26,920 nt of DNA from the NCBI GenBank assembly GCA_013054445.1, contig JAAMPI010000743.1:1-26920 (forward strand), written 5' to 3'. The position numbers and the translations under genes were made by a program. This document shows positions 18,723 through 26,920 of the stretch, piece after piece. The stretch's first letter is position 1, and each line of letters starts with the position of its first letter. The stretch comes from Cudoniella acicularis (Eukaryota > Ascomycota > Leotiomycetes > Helotiales > Helotiaceae). Under the pieces are notes generated by a model. The model made no database searches. It was not told the DNA's origin and worked only from the letters and a program-made list of their open reading frames with translations.

Positions 18723-20497
18723 ATGAGTGATTCTTCTCTTCTTCAACACCAAAAATCCATCATAAAAATGTCCTCAAACACTCAAACTGAAGATGATGCC
18801 CAAAGACCCCTCCTTACCGCTCAAGGAGAGCCAGAATATGGGACAGCTGAGGGTGCCACTGCGTCCGCAACCCCGCCACAAGGCACCTTCAAACGAAATC
18901 TCGGCGCACTCGAAGGATTTGCCATCGCCATAAGCATTGTCATCGGAAGCGGTATTTTCACCTCTCCTGGCTCAATCGACGCGAACGTTCCCTCGCCTGG
19001 CGCAGCCTTGCTCATATGGCTAGTCGGCGGTTTGCTTGCGTGGACTGGAGCGACTACCTTGGCTGAGCTGGGTACAGCGATTCCCGGAGAAGGTTACTTC
19101 TATCAACATGTGTTTAGATGAGAAATTTGCTGAAATTCGGTTTCTAGGGGGCGTGCAGCCGTATCTCCAACACATTTTCGGTGATGTGTTTGGCTTTCTG
19201 GCTGCTTGGACATGGGTCGTTGCTGTGATGCCTGCAACACTTGCCATTCTGAGCATTGTGTTCATAGAGACTATATTCTCCGCTGCCGGCGTGACTGATC
19301 AGGCTGGGAGCATCAAACACAAACTCTTATCCGTCCTCGTGTTGATTGTCACGAATGGGGCGAATTCCATCAGTACGAAAGCGAGTACTCGGCTCAACAA
19401 CTTTTTCGTCGTGACCAAATTTGTGACCATTTTTGCAGTTGTGGTGGCGGGCATAGTGGTCGTGATTCTTGGAGCGTCGAATCCCAATCGAGATATTGGA
19501 GGCAGAGATTGGTTTAATAAGCCATGGTTTGGGTTCCGGGACACTGTGAACCCCGATGGGAGTACGATTGAATGGGGCAAGCTGAGTCAATGGGAGTTAC
19601 TAGGTCATTACTCTACTGCTCTCTACGGAGCGCTGTGGGCATATTCTGGATGGGACAAGGTGAGTTTCATTCTATCACGATGTCAAATGAAGAGAGAACT
19701 GATATTTCTAGGTCGTCTACATTACCGCTGAACTTACCGCGCCAGCCCGCCAGCTTCCACTCGCCATCAACACCGCTATTCCCACTATCATTCTATGCTT
19801 CATCACCGCTAATGCAGCTTACTATGTTCTCCTTCCCTGGAACTTGATTTCCACAACAGATAGCGTCGCAGTTGTACGTTGTACCCCTTATAGCTTATTG
19901 ATCTCGAGCTAACTCTTTCTTCCAAAGACCGCTATCACGCGACTTTTAGGCGCAGGCTTTGGCATTGTAGCAGCAGTTCTAGTCTGCCTTGTCGTAGCTG
20001 GCTCCCTACTTGGAAATTCCTTCGTTGCCGGTCGCATGACCGTCGCTGCTGCACATCAAAAATGGCTTCCCCGCTTCTTCTCCTTCATCGGCCAATTTGG
20101 CGGCAAATCCAATGCAAACACAGACTCGACCAGTGCTCCGAAGAAATCCTTCGAGTCCGACGCACCTCTCAATGCCTTGATTCTCTCAACGATCCTCTCG
20201 ACACTCTACATCCTCTTTGGCAATTTCCGCGCCCTCCTCACGTTCAATGGCCTTGGCGAATTCTCATTTTTCTTCTTGACTGTCGTTGGTGCTGTCGTCT
20301 TGCGATATCGTGAACCGAAGTTGAAAAGGCCTTATAAACCTTTTGTGGGGATTCCGGTGGCTTTTGCACTAATCAGCGGGTTTGTCGTTGTTAGAGGGGC
20401 GATTTTCGCGCCTGTCCAGGCGGTCACTTTGATTGTGGTTTGGGTTCTTGGAGTGGGGTTTTATGCATCGAGGAGATTTTGGACTCGGAGAGTGTAG
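18723..20497 (+). CDS. Amino acid permease, LAT/APC superfamily
   Basis: Four exons: 18723-19092, 19148-19659, 19712-19873 and 19928-20497, with introns of 55, 52 and 54 nt, giving 537 residues. The start is the first ATG; an in-frame ATG at 18768 would remove 15 residues. A hydrophilic N-tail of about 60 residues precedes the first helix, which carries the APC signature GSGIFTSPGSI. This is followed by AELGTAIPGEGGVQPYL across the first splice junction, and by VVYITAELTAPARQLP. These are typical of L-type/b0,+-like permeases, including fungal methionine and broad amino acid permeases. The remaining sequence is mostly hydrophobic helices, consistent with about 12 membrane spans. The protein should sit in the plasma membrane or vacuole and carry amino acids. 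In this setting it may supply or move precursor amino acids; specificity is not readable. Confidence 0.93.
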
Positions 20498-20736
20498 ATA
20501 AGTTGTCACGACTATTTGTAGAGGCCGGAGGATGCTTGGAGCAGGGATAATATTAGACCGAATGTAGTAGAGGTGTAATTTGGTGGGGTCTTGTGTGGTC
20601 TTTTGCCCCTCGTACTAAACGCCTCTAGAAACTCTTTTTTATAATATTACAATATGCTTTTGTTCAAAGCTCCAGAGTACAAGATTAGAACAGCCTTCTA
20701 ATAGCGCGAACTTTCCTGGCGTTATATACAATGACA

Positions 20737-23029
20737 TTAGTCTAAATTTCTTAAAGCAACCATCTCCTCTTTCGGTTTATCGTAGCTCTTAAACAAATGC
20801 CAGAATACACAACCAGTAACAAAGCACATTGTCGCAAAACCGAGATACATCCAAACGAGATAAGGATCTTTCGTCCAAGGTGTGATCAGTATTCCTAGTA
20901 TCGAACCGCCGGCAGACGTAAGGAGAAACAAGGACATGATGAAGGATTTCATGCTAGGAGGGGCTTGCGTATATGCGTATTCGAGGCCTGCAGTCTAAGA
21001 AACTTCGTGTTAGTGAAATCAATATTGTACGGATGAGAAAAGCGGTGCGTACTGATGCGAAGATCTCGGAGAAACCAATTAGCAAATAAGCTGGGACTTG
21101 TATCAAGACATGAACTTTATTCGGGATGGAACCGTTGTTGGACGCTTCGCAGTTCAGAGGAGCATTGTAGCAAGGTGGCTAGGAGGCCGATATTAGTAAA
21201 TTTCAAACGGATGAGGCATATGCATTTTCAACGTACACTGATGTAGATGAGATGCTGCACTCCGGCCGCGTAAAGCATTGCAAGTGCGGCAAAAATAAAC
21301 CCCACTGTGATCCTTGCAATTGGGCGGAAAGGGATGCCACCGCGCTGGAGAACGGGGTATAAACTGGTGTTGAGTATTGGGATGAATATGATGATGGTCA
21401 AGGCGTCGATGTTGCCTAGTACATCGTTAGGAATACCGTGAAGCTCTAGAAAAAATGGTAAGTCAATTTTGTTCGCACTATCAGGATTGGAAACATTACC
21501 CATTGAGCCAGCTTGCGAGATAAAATTGTTCAGCATTTGGGAAAACGCCCTGCGTGGTCTGATTAGCCACAACCAACAGAATCCTGCTAATTTCGTTGGG
21601 GAAGTGAAACAAAGTAGTTATATGAAGAAGGTAACTTACACCCAGTAGATTGGAAAGAACAAGAACACTCTGCATGAGGCAAGAGCTATCTTTATTTCCT
21701 CCACAAACTCATCGCTCCACAAAACAGTGGATCTATGATGAGTTGCCTGAAAATGAGATTTCGCGGCATCCAAATTGAATCCGCTCCGCATTCCAATCCA
21801 AATAATTCGAAAAGCATGAAGAACCACGGATCCATGAGGCGGCCTGTCAATATATGACTTTCTTTGTGACATAAGGGTTATAAACCCTATCCCGAAAATG
21901 CCAACAGGTACCAAATATGCCAACCAGAAGCCAACTTTTGACTCCAGCACCGTTGTTAATCCGCTTGACAATGATCCAACATTGATGCACAAGTAAAAGT
22001 ATGTGTAAATGCGCTCAATTGTGATTGTTGGATCTATGATCACGCGCTCACCTGAGTCGAGGATTCGAATGGTTTGTTTGGTCCCCGTGTACTGCTCTGC
22101 GATGAGCGGGGAGACATTTGATTTAATGCCGCCGGTGCCTCTGTGGAGATGTTAATAAAAATGGCAGACAAAAGCTATATAATACGAACATCCCTATTAA
22201 GATCATAGCTGTCACCAAGCCTACGTAGGCATAGCCATTCTCGATAGAAGCTGGCAGTGATGTGCCGAAAAGAACGAGGAGACCAAGCATATAGGCCCCT
22301 GAGAAGTAAATGATTGTCTTGACCTTGCCGAGGTACGAGTCTGCCACAATAGCGCCTTTTTCAACAAGTTAATAATTCGGCCTGAACATTTGAGTCAAGT
22401 GACGAGGACAAACCAAACACGGGTGTAACATAACAGAAGAACTGGAAAAAATTGGTAAACCTCGTGGCAGTGGATTGCCCCAGGCCGAGGGCACCTGGTA
22501 AACCTGAAGGACTCTTGTACGCATTTTGGATGTAATTCTGGAACGGCCCAGAAACTCCATAATATGCAGCTCTCTCAGCAAGTTCAATTAGGGCCACGAT
22601 CCTGTATTCATTTGTAAGTATATATTCTGACTGGCATTGGCTTCAATATCATGGCAAGGAGAGTAATACCAAACCGACAACGGCAGCTGATCTGCAATTC
22701 GCCGAAGGTTCTTACACTCTTCCTCGGTAGGCTCATTATCATAAGATAGGGAGCTTAAATGATCAGCATCATCAAATTCGCCGTCGCTGTTGGCATGTCG
22801 CTCATGGTCATCTGTATCTTCCACATTTCCAAACCTGTTGGACTGTGTTGCTCCTAGCGACCGACTGCGAGATAGTTAGTTTGGTCAGAGACGAGTGGGA
22901 AGACATTATCAAAAATACGCACGCTGCTCCGTCTACGAATGTGTCATCCTCTGGTACATGTTCATATGCAATAGGCTTTGCGAATACCCGGTTGGCCCAG
23001 CCAGTCCGAGTGGAAGGCTGCGAAGCCAT
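20737..23029 (-). CDS. POT/PTR2-type proton-coupled oligopeptide transporter
   Basis: Nine exons: 23029-22923, 22864-22670, 22601-22414, 22355-22190, 22140-21640, 21549-21500, 21445-21237, 21178-21053 and 20994-20737. The eight introns are 49-90 nt, all GT-AG and all phase-consistent, giving 599 residues. After an acidic, serine-rich cytosolic tail of about 100 residues comes the first helix, with ELAERAAYYGV. This is the ExxER...YY proton-coupling motif, with alanine where phenylalanine is usual. Then follow VADSYLGKVKTI, the PTR2 signature GTGGIKSNVSPLIAEQYTG, and late motifs ELHGIPND and VLIQVPAYLLIGFSEIFAS. About 12 membrane spans are expected. The family imports di- and tripeptides with protons, though relatives carry other solutes. 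In a cluster with a dipeptide-type ligase it may take up peptide substrate or move product. A housekeeping neighbour is the alternative. Confidence 0.93.
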
Positions 23030-23742
23030 GGTCGCAGAGCTGAAGATTGGAAATCCGGGCCGAAGATTTATTGGGGGTGATGATAGACAGCCATGGAAGG
23101 TTGAGGAGCAGGTCGCGGTTTGATTCGCGACACGTATAGGTGTAACGTGCGATGTCGTGAAGCCACATTCCGATAAGGATATCGTTGTTATGCCGAGGTT
23201 GGCCCAGGATTGGATCGCTTATGCGGCCGAAACAAAAGGAGATCTACGCCTAAGGACAAAGAAAAGTATAATAGCTTATAAGCGCTAAAATTAAGTTTTT
23301 TTTTATATGAAAATGGGCTTGAATTAAAGCTGCGACTGTTTTTTAGTGTAAGGGCGTGTCGCTTTTGGATTTAGGGGTAAAGTACTAGTGCTAAGGCGAC
23401 GATAACGGGTTAGCATTCTCAAGTAACGCAAACAGATGCGGGTCTCAGCCATCGGCAGACAGCGAGGCTTAATCAAGGCCGATTTTCGAATAATTTCTTT
23501 TTCGACGCACACCTAAGAGTAACTGGGGTAGGGTCAAGCCATCTAACGCAAACTACTTTCTCACAAGATAAAGCCTGATGTGACCTAAATTCTAATTCTC
23601 TCACCGAGCTGTCAGAAATCTTTCAAGGGTTCTCAAACTTCCATTCGGTTGCCAGTGACACCAACTTACAAAAAATACTCGACAATCAACGAAATACACT
23701 TCAACAGCCCGATATCAAAGTTTCAAAGGTGCCCAGGTCATA
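23030..23742. other. Intergenic region, divergent promoters
   Basis: Between the peptide transporter start and a putative small membrane protein gene. No supportable ORF (plus-strand frame 22845-23123 and minus-strand frame 23324-23512 are shadows or chance). Contains a run of T at about 23298-23306 and a pyrimidine-rich leader before 23743. Confidence 0.45.
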
Positions 23743-24206
23743 ATGGGAAGCGAATCTTCCTCACCCGATAGCCCTCCAGGTGATGGTAGCCTCTTTACCA
23801 TGGCATATCGAAAATCTACGGACGATCCGGACCTTGAAGCAAACCAGGAGATTAAACCCGAGCCTCCGACTCTCTCATCACCTATGAACGCAGCCTCTAG
23901 AGTCCAAGCTTCACAGTCTAAACTAGCTCAAAGAACTGCTATTGAAAATAAAAATTGCGGGCGGGGTTGCCTCGAATGTATACAAGATACGCGAAAGCGG
24001 TATTGGGTATTACTGGCTTTTCGGGTGTCATGGGCCATACTGGTGACCTTAGTGGTAATGGTATCCCGCAGGTTTTGGTCCCTCTAGTCTTGAATATATG
24101 ACGCTGATAAAAACAGCTCAACCGTCACCTGGGGAATCTGGAGACTGTGGTGGAGAAGGATGTTTTCCGAATTCGAGTCCGGCGGGTCGTTAATCGTCTA
24201 CTGTGA
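23743..24206 (+). CDS. Hypothetical small single-pass membrane protein
   Basis: Exon 1 runs from the ATG at 23743 (context TCATAATGG) to 24054. An intron 24055-24116 has donor GTAATG, an acceptor ending AAACAG and a CTGAT branch-like site. Exon 2, 24117-24206, ends in TGA. The predicted product is 133 residues: a hydrophilic N-terminal part of about 85 residues rich in Ser, Pro and acidic groups, one hydrophobic stretch (about 88-104, YWVLLAFRVSWAILVTLV), then a basic amphipathic tail with VVEKDVFRIRVRRVV. Without splicing the frame stops at 24087 (114 residues). I recognise no family. It lies outside the likely cluster, next to a pseudogene, so it could itself be a relic. Confidence 0.4.
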
Positions 24207-24919
24207 AATAACAATGAGCTAGAGTTTAGTATAAGCACACAAGCAGCGCTATACGCACTCTCGCTGAAGCTACGGTCACAGAATCCCTTTCCTGCATTTT
24301 TGCTCACTCGTTGATATACTAACTCACGAGCACCAATATCGAAACTATCATTCTGTCGACAACTAAAATTAAAGTTTAATCTAAGCAACCTTCGTTGATG
24401 TTAGCCGTGCAAGGGCCATCTCGTTTTTTTTATATTTTTTATTCTCGCGTTGCTTCGTCTAAACAATCTACCTTTCTATTAAACTTCCCCGCTCGATATC
24501 CCCGTCGACTAGCTCCCCGTATCTCTATGCAGAGCCGCTGACCTTCTCTAGTCGACTCTTTCCTGTACAAGGCCCCTAGCGTAGGAAATCAACGTTTCCC
24601 AGAAGCTATCTCCGGCCCGACCCGTGGTCTAAATTTAGTAGTTTCTGTCTAACAAATCATAATTACGGTTGTGAACATATTAGTACTGCCGCAGTGCCAT
24701 CATTTTGTAATTATGATGCTTAAAAGCCCACCAAAAGGCACTGTTTCATTCGAAATACTAAACTATCGATATCACAAGTCCACAACGAAATAAATTTCTA
24801 ATTCTTTTCAAAATAAATTTTCTCTCATTCCCATACCAGAGCACCGACCTGCAACAGTGCACCAAATATCGAACTACACCCTCCCCATTTGGCATTCAGC
24901 GAACATGATCTAAAGCATC
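24207..24919. other. Intergenic region, nothing recognised
   Basis: AT-moderate noncoding sequence with a poly-T tract at about 24425-24440. The minus-strand frame 24125-24388 lacks an internal motif and overlaps the hypothetical gene's second exon. Confidence 0.45.
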
Positions 24920-25759
24920 ATGATGCAGGTAATGACCAAAAGAAAGTACATACCATGTCGCCTTGTCATACGCCAACTTTGGGAGCATGCGGGCCTCGAA
25001 TTACTTGAGAAATTATTCCTGCACAAGACAACCGACGTTACGACTATTGCCATGGACTTCGAATACCTTTCGCATCAGAAGAACTCAATCACCGAAATTG
25101 GAATTTCAACTCTTTCGACAGACGAGTGACGGCAATCTCTACACTCACAGAAAAGCATTATTCGCTCCGGACGCTACATCCCGCCCAACCCGTTAAACAG
25201 AAGCAACTTTCTATCCGGGGCTTTAGAACGCATTATGAAGAAAGATACCCCTTAATTTCTGAAATATACAATTTCCAACAGATCTCCAACCGGTGCACCT
25301 CACAAGGTTGTGCTCGTGCGCCATCAAATATCAGCAGAACTTGACATCATGGAGAACCTCGGAATTAATCTACGGGACCAGAAACTTTTCGCAATCGAAG
25401 GAATTCTCGATATCTGCACAATAACTAGAGGGTTAAACCTGCCACTCCCACATCGCCCTTCTCTAAAAATAGTTTTGGAGTTTCTGCGTATTCCATTTCA
25501 GAAATGCTTTCTTCATAATGCGGAGAATGATGCGCATTTTGCCCTCAGAGCACTGCTTATGTTAGCAGCGGTGGCATTTGAAAGATCGGAGGAACAGGAC
25601 GATTTTGTGAGGGAGGGAATTGAGAGCTTAAAGGCAATTGCGATGGAGAAGATTGATTTCAATTCAAGGACTCCTGATGCAAAGAGATTTCGCTTACGTG
25701 AGGAAATACCTTGGGTTAAATTGAAACGGAAACCTGTGATTGAGGTGGTCGAGGACTAG
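24920..25759 (+). pseudogene. Decayed exonuclease-like gene (RNase H-fold, Gfd2/YDR514C-like)
   Basis: The 5' part encodes TTIAMDFEYLSHQKNSITEI (about residues 46-65), resembling the first catalytic motif of fungal DEDD-type exonuclease-like proteins (D-x-E followed by I-T-E-I-G). The 3' part, open from about 25250 to 25759, encodes HKVVLVRHQISAELDIMENL and FLHNAENDAHFALRALLML, matching the later motifs (H...D and HNAxND). Both parts lie in the same reading frame. The frame between them is broken by TGA at 25127 and TAA at about 25244. The TAA falls where CAA (Gln) would fit, and both stops can come from C-to-T changes. No GT-AG intron of normal length removes both cleanly. I judge it a pseudogene; an unusual intron is the alternative. 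Its function, if any, is unrelated to the cluster. Confidence 0.6.
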
Positions 25760-26208
25760 TGGGGTGATTATGACGAGGAGTCTCTGGGATTGACGATGTT
25801 TGGGATGGATACTTAAGCATGAGCTTTTTATTTTCGATACAAAGTTGAAATTAAAAACATAAATATATCTCAAAGACTGAACTACCAGAGTTATAAGAAC
25901 GTTTCATATTGATATATGATAGAATGTTTGACAGAAGTGGGAGAAAATAACTCAAAAGATAGGAGAGGAAATGTACGACAATGAAATAGTGCCGCCGTTT
26001 TCGAAAAGTGAAGGCCTATACTTCTACCTAAACCAATTGATCGATATTTACGGACTCTTTCAGGAAATAGGCAGCGGGGATTGTAGAAACAAGTCTTATC
26101 ACTATTTTAGTGTTTTAGGTGCTATCGGCAGAGATTTCAAGAGACTTGTCCGTGACAGCATCCTATTTACAAAACTCAACACCTTTCCTTGTGAGAGTTC
26201 AAATAATT
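25760..26208. other. Intergenic, AT-rich
   Basis: 3' flank of the pseudogene. A plus-strand frame from an ATG at 25971 to 26357 (128 codons) has no recognised motif, overlaps a coding-like minus-strand frame and runs into repeat sequence. I give it low weight. Confidence 0.4.
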
Positions 26209-26370
26209 TCAGTGCATCGGTTTCCAGCAGCAGACTAGAGCTAGTAGTAGTATTTTCTCAGTCACCGTCTCGTACATCTCTTGGGCCAGTGCACGCAATG
26301 AATGGATATCCATTAATTTTTCGCCGTATCCAATCCAATCTATATCACGATCACTAAGATCCAGAACCAT
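26209..26370 (-). pseudogene. Coding-like relic, origin unknown
   Basis: Minus-strand frame from an ATG at 26370, 53 codons, with strongly protein-like content: DRDIDWIGYGEKLMDIHSLR followed by an amphipathic stretch (ALAQEMYETVTEKILL). It ends at a stop at 26209, while another frame continues with similarly protein-like sequence (ALKLFELSQGKVLSFVNRML). This suggests a frameshifted fragment of a longer gene, perhaps from a transposable or subtelomeric element. Family not recognised. Confidence 0.3.
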
Positions 26371-26450
26371 TAAGGAAATTGACGGATTTTAATAGATTAT
26401 GGAATTGAACTTCTGACTGGACATCCAGCGGATATCCATTGGATATCCAT
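26302..26450. repeat. Dispersed copies of the palindrome ATGGATATCCAT
   Basis: ATGGATATCCAT is at 26302-26313. GGATATCCATTGGATATCCAT is at 26430-26450 and holds two GGATATCCAT units. The copies are followed by similar T-rich flanks (taattttt, agattttt). They mark the transition into the AT-rich tract. Confidence 0.55.
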
Positions 26451-26920
26451 AGATTTTTATAGATTTTCATAAAGGCCATAAATCATAACCCTAAAATTTA
26501 AAAATAAAAAATAAAACATAAGTATTATTAAGAGCCTTGCCGTTAAAGGCACCTATTCCTAAAATAAAACATCTTTATTATTAATCTATTTAGATCGTAG
26601 ATATCTAGTAAGTCCCTGCTCCTCTATTTAAGACACCTTTTATACTAAAAATAGCGATTTTAAAGTATTTTTAGCTCTACGAAAAATTAATATAATTATC
26701 TAAAATTTTAAATATAAGATATTTATATAAAAAATCTTAGGGTTAGGGTTATTATATAATTAACCTTTAAAATAAAAATAAAAATCTCTTATAATTTATA
26801 TATAAACTAAAATCTTTAATAACTATATTAATAAAAATTATAAAATTATAAACTAAACTTTTATTAATTACTTATATAAGTGATATTTTAAAAATAAAGA
26901 AAATTTTAAAAAATAATTTA
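26451..26920. repeat. Extreme AT-rich, RIP-like tract
   Basis: Composed almost entirely of A and T with dense TA steps and no open frame of note. The composition changes abruptly compared with the gene-bearing part. This is what repeat-induced point mutation leaves of transposons in ascomycetes. No element family can be identified by eye. Confidence 0.6.
26737..26751 (+). repeat. Short telomere-like repeat TTAGGGTTAGGGTTA
   Basis: Two and a half copies of the fungal telomere unit within the AT-rich tract, with the G-rich strand reading toward the right edge. A single TAACCCTAAA in the opposite orientation lies at about 26490. Too short to be a telomere. Confidence 0.45.

Noticed and set aside
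1..26920. Search for tRNA, rRNA, CRISPR arrays, RiPP-type repeated core peptides and a cluster transcription factor
   Set aside because: None was recognised by eye on either strand. No tandemly repeated peptide core and no Zn2Cys6 cysteine pattern was seen in any frame examined.

Overview
This is a window of a filamentous fungal genome, almost certainly an ascomycete. Genes carry short GT-AG introns of about 46-121 nt, with recognisable CTNAC-like branch sites in many of them. Start codons that fit the gene models have A or G at -3. The families present (ABBA/DMATS prenyltransferase, CYP52-like P450, POT transporter, 2EXR-type protein, small secreted cysteine protein) are typical of ascomycetes. 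The style of the genes would suit a leotiomycete, but that is only an impression.

Layout. Left edge (1-3994): the 5' end of a probable 2EXR-domain gene on the minus strand (1-76), a three-exon gene for a small secreted four-cysteine protein (1353-1838, minus), and about 2 kb in which I see no gene. Core (3995-22923 and just beyond): six substantial metabolic or transport genes. They are a full-size ABCB-type ABC transporter (minus), an ATP-grasp ligase resembling carnosine synthase or L-amino-acid ligases (minus), a CYP52-like cytochrome P450 (plus), a DMATS/ABBA aromatic prenyltransferase (plus), a LAT-type amino acid permease (plus) and a nine-exon POT/PTR2-type peptide transporter (minus). 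Right part (23030-26920): a small putative membrane protein, a decayed exonuclease-like pseudogene with in-frame stops, a coding-like relic, and a very AT-rich, RIP-like tract with a short telomere-like TTAGGG motif.

How the genes may work together (inference). A peptide-bond-forming ATP-grasp enzyme, an indole/aromatic prenyltransferase and a P450 sit together with no NRPS, PKS or terpene synthase. This suggests a small biosynthetic cluster that ligates amino acids (or an amino acid and another acid) without an NRPS, prenylates the aromatic residue and oxidises the product. The amino acid permease and peptide transporter could move substrates or product, and the ABC transporter could export it. 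The ATP-grasp and P450 genes are divergent across a 1.3 kb shared promoter that holds a CGG-N11-CCG palindrome of Zn2Cys6 type. No cluster-specific transcription factor is visible here. I name no product.

Exon boundaries were read by eye from splice motifs and reading frame. The ABC transporter linker is the one place where the join is unresolved.
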